Source: UBA1724 sp963632245 (GTDB lineage Bacteria > Verrucomicrobiota > Lentisphaeria > Oligosphaerales > Oligosphaeraceae). Taken from it: a stretch of 15,050 nucleotides of DNA. The notes beneath the pieces were generated by a model. That model ran no database searches, had not been told where the DNA came from, and was given only the letters and a program-made list of their open reading frames with translations. The stretch is from NCBI GenBank assembly GCA_963632245.1, contig CAVGTF010000048.1:1-15050 (forward strand). Reading direction: 5' to 3'. The stretch's first letter is position 1; every line of letters begins with the position of its first letter. Position numbers and translations under genes: made by a program. Below are positions 6,557-13,601 of the stretch, in pieces.

Positions 6557-7834
6557 ATGTCGACACTTGAATTAGCTCAGAAGGCGAAGCGCGCCTCCAT
6601 TCCTCTCTCCGATACCTCTTTGGAGCTTCGCAATCGTGCGTTGCTATCCATGGGTGAGGCGTTGGAGGCGCACTCCGAGGAGATCTTCCGGGAGAATCAG
6701 AAGGACCTCTCAGAGTGCGGGAATGACATCAGCGATGCCTTGCGGAAGCGTCTGGTTTTCAACGAGAAGAAGCTGCGCGATGTGGTAGCGGGCTTGCAGG
6801 CGTTGTCCAAGCTCCCGGATCCCCTGGGGAAGGTCTTGACGCGGACCGAGTTGGCCACGGGGTTGAATTTGCGCCGCGTGAGCTGTCCCATCGGTGTTAT
6901 CGGCATTGTCTTTGAGGCGCGTCCCGATGCGCTGGTGCAGATCTCTTCCTTGTGTCTGAAGAGTGGCAATGCCGTGTTGCTGAAGGGCGGCCGTGAGGCG
7001 TTGTACACCAACCGGATTTTGGCGGATGTCATTGTGGAGGCCACGGAGGGCATCGGCATTCCTGCGGGGTGGCTGCAGCTGCTGGAGACCCGTGAGGAGG
7101 TCCAGGGGATGCTCTCCCTCAATGACTACATCGATCTCATCGTGCCACGGGGTTCCAATGCCTTCGTGAAGCATATCATGGAGAATACCACCATCCCCGT
7201 GCTGGGACACGCCGCCGGTATCTGCCATGTCTTCCTGGACGACAGCGCCGATGCCGATATGGCTACCGCCATCGCCGTGGACGCCAAGACCCAGGCACCC
7301 GCCACCTGCAATGCCATGGAGACCCTCCTGGTTCATAAGGACGCCGCCGCGCGGCTGCTCCCCGGCGTCTGCAAGGCGCTGTTGGCCGCCGGTGTCAAGC
7401 TGCGTGGCGATGAAAAGAGCCGTGCGATCTTCCCGGACATGGAGGCGGCCACCGAGGAGGATTGGTCTACGGAGTATCTGGCATTGGAGGTCTCCGTCAA
7501 GGTAGTGGACGATGTCCAGGCAGCCATCGACCACATCAACCACTACGGCTCCCACCACACCGATGCCATTGTGACGAAGAATCCCGAGCACGCGAGCCTC
7601 TTCCAGCGGCAGGTGGACTCCGCCGATGTCTTTTGGAATGCCTCCACGCGCTTTGCCGATGGCTTCCGCTATGGCCTAGGCGCGGAGGTGGGGATCTCCA
7701 CTTCCAAGATCCATGCCCGCGGTCCGGTGGGACTGGAGGGCCTCACCAGCTACAAGTGGCTGCTGGAGGGAAAGGGCCAGACGGTGGCGCCCTTCGTGGA
7801 GGGCACCCAGAAGTTCACCCACCGACCCCTCTAG
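6557..7834 (+). CDS. proA: Gamma-glutamyl phosphate reductase (glutamate-5-semialdehyde dehydrogenase)
   Basis: 425 residues from ATG 6557, close to the 417 of E. coli ProA. The frame is open back to 6446, but the added residues are encoded by hairpins and the pyrimidine tract. It is the cytoplasmic NADPH-dependent enzyme that reduces gamma-glutamyl phosphate to glutamate-5-semialdehyde, the second step of proline synthesis. Diagnostic stretches include CPIGVIGIVFEARPDALVQI in the cofactor-binding half, LLKGGREALYTNR, and the catalytic loop QAPATCNAMETLL with nucleophile Cys251. Near the C-terminus come VFWNASTRFADGFRYGLGAE and the closing ARGPVGLEGLTSYKW. No proB (glutamate 5-kinase) lies in the window, so its partner gene is elsewhere. 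It is isolated from the purine genes by a terminator downstream. Confidence 0.97.
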   Translation: MSTLELAQKAKRASIPLSDTSLELRNRALLSMGEALEAHSEEIFRENQKDLSECGNDISDALRKRLVFNEKKLRDVVAGLQALSKLPDPLGKVLTRTELATGLNLRRVSCPIGVIGIVFEARPDALVQISSLCLKSGNAVLLKGGREALYTNRILADVIVEATEGIGIPAGWLQLLETREEVQGMLSLNDYIDLIVPRGSNAFVKHIMENTTIPVLGHAAGICHVFLDDSADADMATAIAVDAKTQAPATCNAMETLLVHKDAAARLLPGVCKALLAAGVKLRGDEKSRAIFPDMEAATEEDWSTEYLALEVSVKVVDDVQAAIDHINHYGSHHTDAIVTKNPEHASLFQRQVDSADVFWNASTRFADGFRYGLGAEVGISTSKIHARGPVGLEGLTSYKWLLEGKGQTVAPFVEGTQKFTHRPL

Positions 7835-7891
7835 TCAGTAGATAAAATCCCCCCGAGAGAGCAGGGGACCCCTTCCTCTTTCCCTTCACAT

Positions 7892-7937
7892 TGCGGCGTC
7901 GCGCGCGTTATTCCCGCGTCGCCGCATTTCTGTTTTT
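7892..7937 (+). terminator. Intrinsic terminator of proA
   Basis: TGCGGCG (7892-7898) pairs with CGCCGCA (7920-7926), and inside it CGCG (7900-7903) pairs with CGCG (7915-7918) across a T-T mismatch. The stem is followed directly by TTTCTGTTTTT (7927-7937). It lies 57 nt after the proA stop. The stem is strong; the T-tract has a CTG interruption. Confidence 0.55.
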
Positions 7938-7964
7938 CAGTCTGGCGGGCATTTCGCGCGCGCG

Positions 7965-7976
7965 TCGCGTACGCGA
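7965..7976. promoter_or_regulatory. Perfect 12-bp palindrome upstream of purC
   Basis: TCGCGTACGCGA reads the same on both strands. It lies between the proA terminator and the purC leader, where a purC promoter and operator would be expected. It could be bound by a dimeric repressor, but G+C-rich surroundings (an adjacent run of CG steps) raise the odds of chance. No regulator can be named. Confidence 0.25.
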
Positions 7977-7982
7977 GATTTT

Positions 7983-8056
7983 GAGGAGAGGCGTGGTGAA
8001 ACTCCTGTCAGGGGATAAAGTACGCCTTTCCCGATTTCTCGGGATTTTTTCTTTTT
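7983..8056 (+). ncRNA. Candidate attenuator or riboswitch-like leader of purC
   Basis: AGGCGT (7989-7994) pairs with ACGCCT (8022-8027) as a closing stem. Inside it CTCCT (8002-8006) can pair with AGGGG (8010-8014). CTCCT can instead pair perfectly with the upstream AGGAG (7984-7988), and GGGGA (8011-8015) can pair with TTCCC (8028-8032), the left arm of the terminator at 8029-8044. These exclusive pairings, a terminator and a purine gene downstream are the layout of a transcriptional switch. It does not show the conserved cores I know of purine, ZTP, SAM or THF riboswitches. The helices are short and were found by eye. Confidence 0.4.
8029..8056 (+). terminator. Intrinsic terminator in the purC leader
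   Basis: TCCCGA (8029-8034), loop TTTC, TCGGGA (8039-8044), then TTTTTTCTTTTT (8045-8056). It lies 48 nt before purC and more than 90 nt after the proA terminator, so it is better explained as a leader (attenuation) terminator than as a second proA terminator. Confidence 0.6.
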
Positions 8057-8071
8057 CCCCCGGCCCACCGA

Positions 8072-8098
8072 TTCTTTCCCTTTTCCCTCTTTCTCTTC
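8072..8098 (+). promoter_or_regulatory. 27-nt pyrimidine tract before purC
   Basis: All bases from 8072 to 8098 are C or T, then ACGACT and ATG 8105. No Shine-Dalgarno sequence is present. Same arrangement as before proA and purB; may serve as an S1-type ribosome landing site. Confidence 0.5.
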
Positions 8099-8104
8099 AC
8101 GACT

Positions 8105-8995
8105 ATGCAGTACGATGCGAATGGCGCTCTTCTGAGCACGGCGATCCCCGAGCTTTCCGCCCCCAAGAGTGGAAAGGTGCGCGATGTCTATGATCTGGGC
8201 GACTCCATCCTCTTTGTGGCCACCGACCGCATCAGTGCCTACGACTGCATCATGCCCAACGGCATTCCCGGAAAGGGCCGCGTGCTGACCCAGGTGAGCC
8301 TGAATTGGTTCTCCCTGTTGAAGGGCATCCGGAACCACCTGATCACCGCCGATGTGGCCAAGTATCCCGCCGTCCTGCAGAAATACGCCAAGGATCTGGA
8401 TGGCCGTTCCATGCTGGTGAAGAAGCTCCGGATGCTCCCCGTGGAGTGCATTGTCCGCGGCTATCTCACGGGTTCCGGCTACGAGAGCTACAAGAAGTGC
8501 GGCGCCGTCTGCGGAATTCCGCTGCGCGCCGGATATGTGAATGCCGACAAGCTGGATGAGCCCATCTTCACTCCCACCACCAAGGCCGAAGAGGGCCACG
8601 ATATGCCCATCTCCCTGGACGAGCTGAAGAAGACCATCGGCGCTGACATGGCCGAGAAGCTCTGCAAGGCCTCCATCGATCTCTACCTCCAGGCCGCCGA
8701 CTACGCCCGCGCCCGCGGAATCATCATCGCCGATACCAAGTTCGAATTCGGCGTGGACGAGGATGGCGAGCTGGTGTTGGCCGACGAGGTGCTGACTCCC
8801 GATTCCAGCCGCTTCTGGCCCCAGGAGTCCTACGTGCCCGGAAAGAATCCCCCCAGCCTGGACAAGCAGTTCGTCCGCGACTACCTGGATTCCATCCACT
8901 TCAACCGCCAGCCCCCCGCACCCGAGCTGCCCGCCGACATCGTGGCCAAGACCGTCGAGAAGTACGAGAGCGCCCTGGCGAAGCTGAAGGCATAG
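8105..8995 (+). CDS. purC: Phosphoribosylaminoimidazole-succinocarboxamide synthase (SAICAR synthetase)
   Basis: 296 residues from ATG 8105. This is the longer form of the enzyme (about 300 residues, as in yeast and many bacteria) rather than the ~237-residue E. coli type. It joins CAIR and aspartate using ATP to give SAICAR in de novo purine synthesis. The ATP-binding GKVRDVYD lies at 23-30, family signature 1 at 110-124 (MLPVECIVRGYLTGS) and signature 2 at 208-216 (IIADTKFEFG region). DEVLTPDSSRFW (227-238) completes the active site. It is the first gene of the purine block, preceded by an attenuator-like leader and a pyrimidine tract. purB follows after 58 nt without a terminator, so its product is passed directly to the next gene's enzyme. 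Confidence 0.97.
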   Translation: MQYDANGALLSTAIPELSAPKSGKVRDVYDLGDSILFVATDRISAYDCIMPNGIPGKGRVLTQVSLNWFSLLKGIRNHLITADVAKYPAVLQKYAKDLDGRSMLVKKLRMLPVECIVRGYLTGSGYESYKKCGAVCGIPLRAGYVNADKLDEPIFTPTTKAEEGHDMPISLDELKKTIGADMAEKLCKASIDLYLQAADYARARGIIIADTKFEFGVDEDGELVLADEVLTPDSSRFWPQESYVPGKNPPSLDKQFVRDYLDSIHFNRQPPAPELPADIVAKTVEKYESALAKLKA

Positions 8996-9027
8996 CCATC
9001 CATTCTCGTTCGCACCGCCATTTCCTG

Positions 9028-9050
9028 TTTTCTCCCCTCCTTTCCCTCCT
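9028..9050 (+). promoter_or_regulatory. 23-nt pyrimidine tract before purB
   Basis: Bases 9028-9050 are all C or T, followed by GCC and ATG 9054. It includes two CCTCC-like blocks. There is no purine-rich ribosome site in the 58-nt gap between purC and purB. Confidence 0.5.
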
Positions 9051-9053
9051 GCC

Positions 9054-10490
9054 ATGAGCGACCACGAAGTCTTCCAGAGCCCGTTTTCCACCCGCTACGC
9101 CAGCCGGCAGATGCAGCGCATCTTCTCCGAGCAGCATAAGTTCTCCACCTGGCGGAAACTGTGGGTGGCTCTGGCGGAGACCGAACAGCAGCTGGGGCTG
9201 GATATCACCGACGAGCAGCTCAACGAGTTGCGCGCCCACATTGAGGACATCAACTTCGAGGTGGCCGAGGCGCGGGAGCGTGTGGTTCGCCACGATGTGA
9301 TGAGCCATGTCTATGCCTACGGCCAGCAGTGTCCGGCGGCGAAGGGCATCATCCACTTGGGCGCCACCTCCTGCTACGTGGGTGACAACACGGACCTGAT
9401 TCTCATGCGGGAGGCGCTGACTCTCCTGCGCGGAAAGCTGATCACCGTGGTGGAGAATCTGGCGGAATTCGCCGAGAAATACGCGGATCTGCCGACCCTG
9501 GCATTCACCCACTTCCAGCCCGCACAACCCACCACCGTGGGAAAGCGCGCCACCCTCTGGATGCAGGATGTGCTCTCCGATGTGGCGGATCTGGACTACG
9601 TGCGACAGGGACTCCGGCTGTTGGGCAGCAAGGGCACCACGGGCACCCAGGCGAGCTTTCTGGAGCTCTTCAACGGCGACCACGAGAAGTGCCGCCGCCT
9701 GGATGCCATGGTGGCCGAGAAGATGGGCTTCCCCGGATGCTACGCGGTCTCTGGCCAGACCTACTCCCGGAAGGTGGATGCGCGGGTGTTGTCCGTGCTC
9801 TCCGGCATCGCCCAGACCGCCACGAAGTTCTCCAACGATATCCGCCTGTTGCAGCACCTGAAGGAGGTGGAGGAGCCCTTCGAAAAGTCCCAGATCGGCT
9901 CTTCCGCCATGGCCTACAAGCGGAATCCCATGCGGAGCGAGCGCATGGCATCCATCGCGCGCTTCGTCATCTGCAACTCCCTGAATCCCGCCATGACCGC
10001 CGCCACACAGTGGTTCGAGCGCACTCTGGACGACTCCGCCAACAAGCGCATTGCGGTGGCGGAGAGCTTCCTGGCGGTAGACGGCATTCTGGATCTCTTC
10101 GCGAATGTCTCCCATGGCCTGGTGGTCTATCCCAAGGTCATCGCGCGGCGTCTGGCCTCCGAACTGCCCTTCATGGCCTCCGAGAATATCATGATGGACG
10201 GTGTGAAGGCCGGCGGTGACCGCCAGGAGCTCCACGAGGCCATCCGTGAGAATGCGCAGGCGGCCGCGGCCCACGTGAAGTTGGAGGGCGGTGAGAACGA
10301 CCTCCTGGAGCGACTGGCGCGGGATCCCCATTTTGCCGGCATGAAGCTGGATCTCGGCGAGACCCTCCGCCCTGAGAAATATGTCGGCCGCGCTCCCCAG
10401 CAGGTCCGCGAATTCCTGGCGGAGGAGGTCCGGCCCTTCTTGGCCGCCAATGCCGCCAGCGCCGTGGCCGGAAACGATGTCTCCCTCTAG
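9054..10490 (+). CDS. purB: Adenylosuccinate lyase, eukaryote-like ADSL branch
   Basis: 478 residues from ATG 9054. The enzyme acts twice in purine synthesis: SAICAR to AICAR plus fumarate, and adenylosuccinate to AMP plus fumarate. It belongs to the fumarase/aspartase superfamily. Its motifs are RHDVMSH (79-85), TSCYVGDNTD (105-114), FTHFQPAQPTTVGKR with catalytic His153, and the signature loop GSSAMAYKRNPMRSER (282-297) carrying the catalytic Ser283/Ser284. As I recall the human ADSL sequence, this protein follows it closely along its whole length, more so than the E. coli type (456 residues); the human loop has SSAMPYKRNP where this has Ala for Pro. Lies between purC and guaA on the same strand, 77 nt before guaA. 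Confidence 0.96.
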   Translation: MSDHEVFQSPFSTRYASRQMQRIFSEQHKFSTWRKLWVALAETEQQLGLDITDEQLNELRAHIEDINFEVAEARERVVRHDVMSHVYAYGQQCPAAKGIIHLGATSCYVGDNTDLILMREALTLLRGKLITVVENLAEFAEKYADLPTLAFTHFQPAQPTTVGKRATLWMQDVLSDVADLDYVRQGLRLLGSKGTTGTQASFLELFNGDHEKCRRLDAMVAEKMGFPGCYAVSGQTYSRKVDARVLSVLSGIAQTATKFSNDIRLLQHLKEVEEPFEKSQIGSSAMAYKRNPMRSERMASIARFVICNSLNPAMTAATQWFERTLDDSANKRIAVAESFLAVDGILDLFANVSHGLVVYPKVIARRLASELPFMASENIMMDGVKAGGDRQELHEAIRENAQAAAAHVKLEGGENDLLERLARDPHFAGMKLDLGETLRPEKYVGRAPQQVREFLAEEVRPFLAANAASAVAGNDVSL

Positions 10491-10543
10491 CGCGTCGCCT
10501 CGGCAAAACCACGAATCCCCTTTTCCCTTTTCCAACGAATTCC

Positions 10544-10556
10544 CTCCTAAAAGGAG
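10544..10556 (+). promoter_or_regulatory. guaA Shine-Dalgarno site inside a small hairpin
   Basis: AGGAG (10552-10556) is a good ribosome site 11 nt before ATG 10568. It is perfectly complementary to CTCCT (10544-10548) with an AAA loop. When paired, the ribosome site would be hidden, which could dampen guaA translation. Another pyrimidine run (10516-10533) lies just upstream. Confidence 0.4.
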
Positions 10557-10567
10557 CACAGATTCCC

Positions 10568-12118
10568 ATGCCCGCCCATCAGGAAGAAAAAATCCTCGTG
10601 CTGGACTTCGGTTCCCAGTACAGTCAGCTCATTGCCCGGCGCGTCCGAGAGTGCCATGTCTTCAGTCAGGTGGTCCCCTGCAACTCCACCGCGGCGCAGC
10701 TGTCGGCCCTGAAGCCCACGGGAATCATCCTCTCTGGCGGTCCTGCCAGCGTGTATGAGGAGGGCGCTCCCCAGCTGGATCCCGCCATCTTGGAGATGGG
10801 CGTGCCTGTGCTGGGCATCTGCTACGGCATGCAGATCCTGGTGAAGAATCTGGGTGGAAAGGTCTCTCCCGCTCCCGAGCGCGAGTATGGCCGTGCGACC
10901 CTCCATATTCAGAAGGCGGCCGAGCTCTTCCGCGGCATGGATCCCGAGCAGATCGTCTGGATGTCCCATGGCGACAAGGTGACCATGGAGCCCAGCTCCA
11001 TCGAGACCCTGGCAGTGACCCAGAATTGCGAATTTGCGGCCTGCCAGCTGAAGGGGAAGGCGCTCTATGGCATCCAGTTCCATCCCGAGGTGGTCCATTC
11101 TCCCAATGGCACTCAGATCATCCGGAACTTCTGCCTCAATATCTGCGGTTGCCATGGCCTCTGGAACATGAGCTCCTTCATCGAGGACTCCGTGAAGCGC
11201 ATCCGCGAGACGGTGGGCAACGAGCGCGTGATTTTGGGACTCTCCGGCGGCGTGGACTCCAGCGTGGCCGCCGCACTGATCCACAAGGCCATCGGCCGGC
11301 AACTCACCTGCATCTTCGTGAACAACGGACTCCTCCGCAAGAATGAGGCCGAGCGCGTCCAGGAGCTCTTCGGACGGAATTTCCAGATGGATCTTCGCTA
11401 TATCGACGCCACCGACCGCTTCCTGGACAAGCTGGCGGGCGTAGACGAGCCCGAGGCCAAGCGCCACATCATTGGCAAGGAGTTCGTGGAGGTCTTTGCC
11501 GATGCCGCCCGCAGTGTGGATGACGCCACCTTCCTGGCACAGGGAACCACCTATCCCGATGTCATCGAGTCCATGCCCATCAATGGCAATCCCGCCGCCA
11601 TGATCAAGAGCCACCACAATGTGGGCGGTCTCCCGAAGGATCTGAAATTCAAGCTCCTGGAGCCCCTGAACCAGCTTTTCAAGGACGAGGTCCGCGAGGT
11701 GGGCCGCACGCTGGGTCTGCCCGACGAGGTGATTCTCCGCCAGCCCTTCCCGGGTCCCGGACTGGGCGTGCGCCATCTGGGCGCGGTCTCCCGCCGGACG
11801 CTGGATCTGCTGCGGGAGGCGGACGCGATCTTCGTGGAGGAGGTCAAGAAGGCCGGCTTCTACTACAAGGTCTGGCAGGCATTCTGCGTCTTCCTGCCCG
11901 TGCGCTCCGTGGGCGTCATGGGCGACCAGCGCACCTACGACTACGCCGTGGCATTGCGTGTGGTGGACTCCCAGGATGGCATGACCGCCGACTGGGTGAA
12001 TCTGCCGGACGACCTGCTGCGACGCGTCTCCAACCGCATCATCAACGAGGTGCGCGGCATCAACCGCGTGGTGCTGGATATCACCTCCAAGCCCCCAAGC
12101 ACCATCGAGTGGGAGTAG
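10568..12118 (+). CDS. guaA: GMP synthase (glutamine-hydrolysing)
   Basis: 516 residues from ATG 10568 (E. coli 525). It converts XMP to GMP using ATP and glutamine. Domains in order: a class I glutamine amidotransferase domain, residues 8-195, with triad Cys85 (GICYGMQ), His172 and Glu174 (FHPEV); an ATP-pyrophosphatase domain with the PP-loop LSGGVDSS (225-232); and the C-terminal dimerisation domain ending PPSTIEWE. The substrate loop KSHHNVGGLP and the GPGLGVR stretch are intact. It is a complete fused, two-domain bacterial enzyme. The next gene, hisH, starts 7 nt after its stop, which suggests co-transcription and perhaps coupled translation. Confidence 0.97.
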   Translation: MPAHQEEKILVLDFGSQYSQLIARRVRECHVFSQVVPCNSTAAQLSALKPTGIILSGGPASVYEEGAPQLDPAILEMGVPVLGICYGMQILVKNLGGKVSPAPEREYGRATLHIQKAAELFRGMDPEQIVWMSHGDKVTMEPSSIETLAVTQNCEFAACQLKGKALYGIQFHPEVVHSPNGTQIIRNFCLNICGCHGLWNMSSFIEDSVKRIRETVGNERVILGLSGGVDSSVAAALIHKAIGRQLTCIFVNNGLLRKNEAERVQELFGRNFQMDLRYIDATDRFLDKLAGVDEPEAKRHIIGKEFVEVFADAARSVDDATFLAQGTTYPDVIESMPINGNPAAMIKSHHNVGGLPKDLKFKLLEPLNQLFKDEVREVGRTLGLPDEVILRQPFPGPGLGVRHLGAVSRRTLDLLREADAIFVEEVKKAGFYYKVWQAFCVFLPVRSVGVMGDQRTYDYAVALRVVDSQDGMTADWVNLPDDLLRRVSNRIINEVRGINRVVLDITSKPPSTIEWE

Positions 12119-12125
12119 GCTTTCC

Positions 12126-12764
12126 GTGGGTCCCGTCACGATTCTAGATTACGGCGCCGGGAATCTCACCAGCGTCCGGCTGGCCTGCCAGCGTTTTGGG
12201 GTGGAGCCTCGTATGGCCACCTGCGCTGGCGAGGCATTGCCGGAGGGCGCGGTGATCTTCCCGGGCGATGGCTCTGCCCGCAGCGCCATGTCGGCGGTGA
12301 AGGAGCGCGGCTACGACCGTCTGCTGAAGGAGGTTCTTGCCGCCGGTCGACCGGTGCTGGGCATCTGCATCGGCATGCAGCTGCTCTTTGATTGGAGTGA
12401 CGAGGATGGCGGTGTCCCCGCCCTGGGCTTCTTCCCGGGAAAGGTCCGGCGGTTTGAATTCCCCCAGGATCCCTTGCTGAAGATCCCCGAGATGGGCTGG
12501 AATGCGGTACATTTCCGGACGGATCACCCGCTCTTCCGCGGAATCCCCCAGGGGACGCCCTTCTACTTCGTCCATTCATACTACTGCGACCCCGCGGAAT
12601 CCGCGGATTTGCGGGGAGAGACGGAATACGGCGGGCTACATTTCTGCTCCGTTGCGGGGCGTGGAAACCTTTTTGCTACCCAATTCCATCCGGAGCGTTC
12701 CGGAGAATGGGGCCTGCGGCTCTTCCAGAATTTCCTGAAATGGAATGGAAAGGAGGAGGGCTAG
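12126..12764 (+). CDS. hisH: Imidazole glycerol phosphate synthase, glutamine amidotransferase subunit
   Basis: 212 residues from GTG 12126, 7 nt after guaA; the family motif (TILDYGAGNL) starts at residue 5, so no other start fits. HisH frees ammonia from glutamine and passes it through the HisF barrel. Catalytic triad: Cys81 (GICIGMQLL), His188 and Glu190 (TQFHPERSG). The oxyanion-strand motif, normally PGVG in HisH, reads PGDG (46-49) with Asp48. The GTG start is preceded only by CTTTCC. hisF begins 3 nt after the stop, and the two are almost certainly translated together in equal amounts. Known role in histidine synthesis; the AICAR released by the complex feeds purine synthesis, which explains the setting between guaA and purA. 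Confidence 0.94.
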   Translation: MGPVTILDYGAGNLTSVRLACQRFGVEPRMATCAGEALPEGAVIFPGDGSARSAMSAVKERGYDRLLKEVLAAGRPVLGICIGMQLLFDWSDEDGGVPALGFFPGKVRRFEFPQDPLLKIPEMGWNAVHFRTDHPLFRGIPQGTPFYFVHSYYCDPAESADLRGETEYGGLHFCSVAGRGNLFATQFHPERSGEWGLRLFQNFLKWNGKEEG

Positions 12765-12767
12765 CCC

Positions 12768-13550
12768 ATGTTGCTGAAGCGAGTCATCGTCTGCCTTGAC
12801 GTGAAGAACCGCCGGGTCACCAAGGGCGTCAAGTTCAAGGACAATGTGGACGTGGGTGACGTGGTGGAGCTAGCCGATCGGTATTGCCGCGAGGGCGCCG
12901 ACGAGCTGGTCTTCTACGACATCATGGCCTCCGCGGAACACCGCCCCATCGATTTGGAGATGGTGGCCGATGCGGCGCGGAAGGTCTTCATTCCGTTCTG
13001 CGTGGGCGGAGGCATCCGCTCTGCCGTCGACATGCGCAATGCGCTATTGGCGGGTGCCGACAAGGTCTCCCTGAATTCCCTGGCGGTACAGAATCCCGCC
13101 GTCCTCACCGAGAGCGCCAATGCCTTCGGGCGGCAGTGCGTGGTGTTGGGTCTGGATGCCAAGCACGTGGGAGTCTCCTCCGAGTTCCCCTCGGGATACC
13201 AAGTCTTCATCCATGGCTATCGCACTCCCACGCAGTGGGATGTTGTGGAATGGGCGCGGCATGCCGTGGAACTGGGCGCCGGCGAGATCTGCCTCAATGC
13301 CATCGATACCGATGGCGTCCGCAATGGCTATGAGCTGGAGATCACCCGGAAGGTAGCCGATGCGGTCTCCGTGCCCGTCATCGCCTCCGGAGGCGCAGGA
13401 ACCGTCCAGCATCTGGTCGACGCATTCCAGGAGGGACACGCCGATGCCGCTTTGGTGGCGTCCATGGTCCATCGTGACGGATACACTTGTAATGGCATTA
13501 AGGAGGAGATCCATAGGCTCGCTCCTTCCCTGCCGCTTCGCTTTTGTTAG
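12768..13550 (+). CDS. hisF: Imidazole glycerol phosphate synthase, cyclase subunit
   Basis: 260 residues from ATG 12768, with a strong ribosome site AGGAGG (12751-12756) inside the end of hisH. It is a (beta-alpha)8 barrel that closes PRFAR with ammonia from HisH to give imidazole glycerol phosphate and AICAR. Both catalytic aspartates fall at the classical numbers: Asp11 (VCLDV) and Asp130 (GLDAK). Phosphate-binding loops CVGGGIRS (78-85) and IASGGAGT (205-212) are intact, as is NAIDTDGVRNGYEL (177-190). The sequence follows the IVCLDV...KGVKF...FYDI branch of HisF rather than the E. coli IPCLDV branch. Pairing with hisH is direct; no other his gene is in the window. Confidence 0.95.
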   Translation: MLLKRVIVCLDVKNRRVTKGVKFKDNVDVGDVVELADRYCREGADELVFYDIMASAEHRPIDLEMVADAARKVFIPFCVGGGIRSAVDMRNALLAGADKVSLNSLAVQNPAVLTESANAFGRQCVVLGLDAKHVGVSSEFPSGYQVFIHGYRTPTQWDVVEWARHAVELGAGEICLNAIDTDGVRNGYELEITRKVADAVSVPVIASGGAGTVQHLVDAFQEGHADAALVASMVHRDGYTCNGIKEEIHRLAPSLPLRFC

Positions 13551-13559
13551 AGGACCGGC

Positions 13560-13576
13560 CGTTGCGCCGGGCAACG
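13560..13576 (+). other. Small hairpin between hisF and purA
   Basis: CGTTGC (13560-13565) and GCAACG (13571-13576) are perfect inverted repeats around GCCGG. It lies in the 51-nt gap, 8 nt before the purA ribosome site, without a T-tract, so it is not a terminator. It could mark an RNA processing site or tune purA translation. Confidence 0.35.
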
Positions 13577-13601
13577 CCTTATCTAGGAGAAACACCCAAT
13601 C

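Noticed and set aside
7983..8056. A known ZTP, purine, THF or SAM riboswitch
   Set aside because: The conserved core sequences I remember for these classes are not visible; only a generic switch-like fold can be supported.
7891..8193. A 100-codon frame covering the proA-purC gap
   Set aside because: It runs through two terminators and into purC in another frame, and its sequence has no protein-like pattern.
8901..10559. A 552-codon open frame on the - strand across purB, and similar ones at 10547-12139, 13605-14855 and 2035-3456
   Set aside because: They are exact shadows of well-recognised + strand genes, their products show no family motif, and they arise because G+C-rich codon use removes stop codons from the antisense frame.
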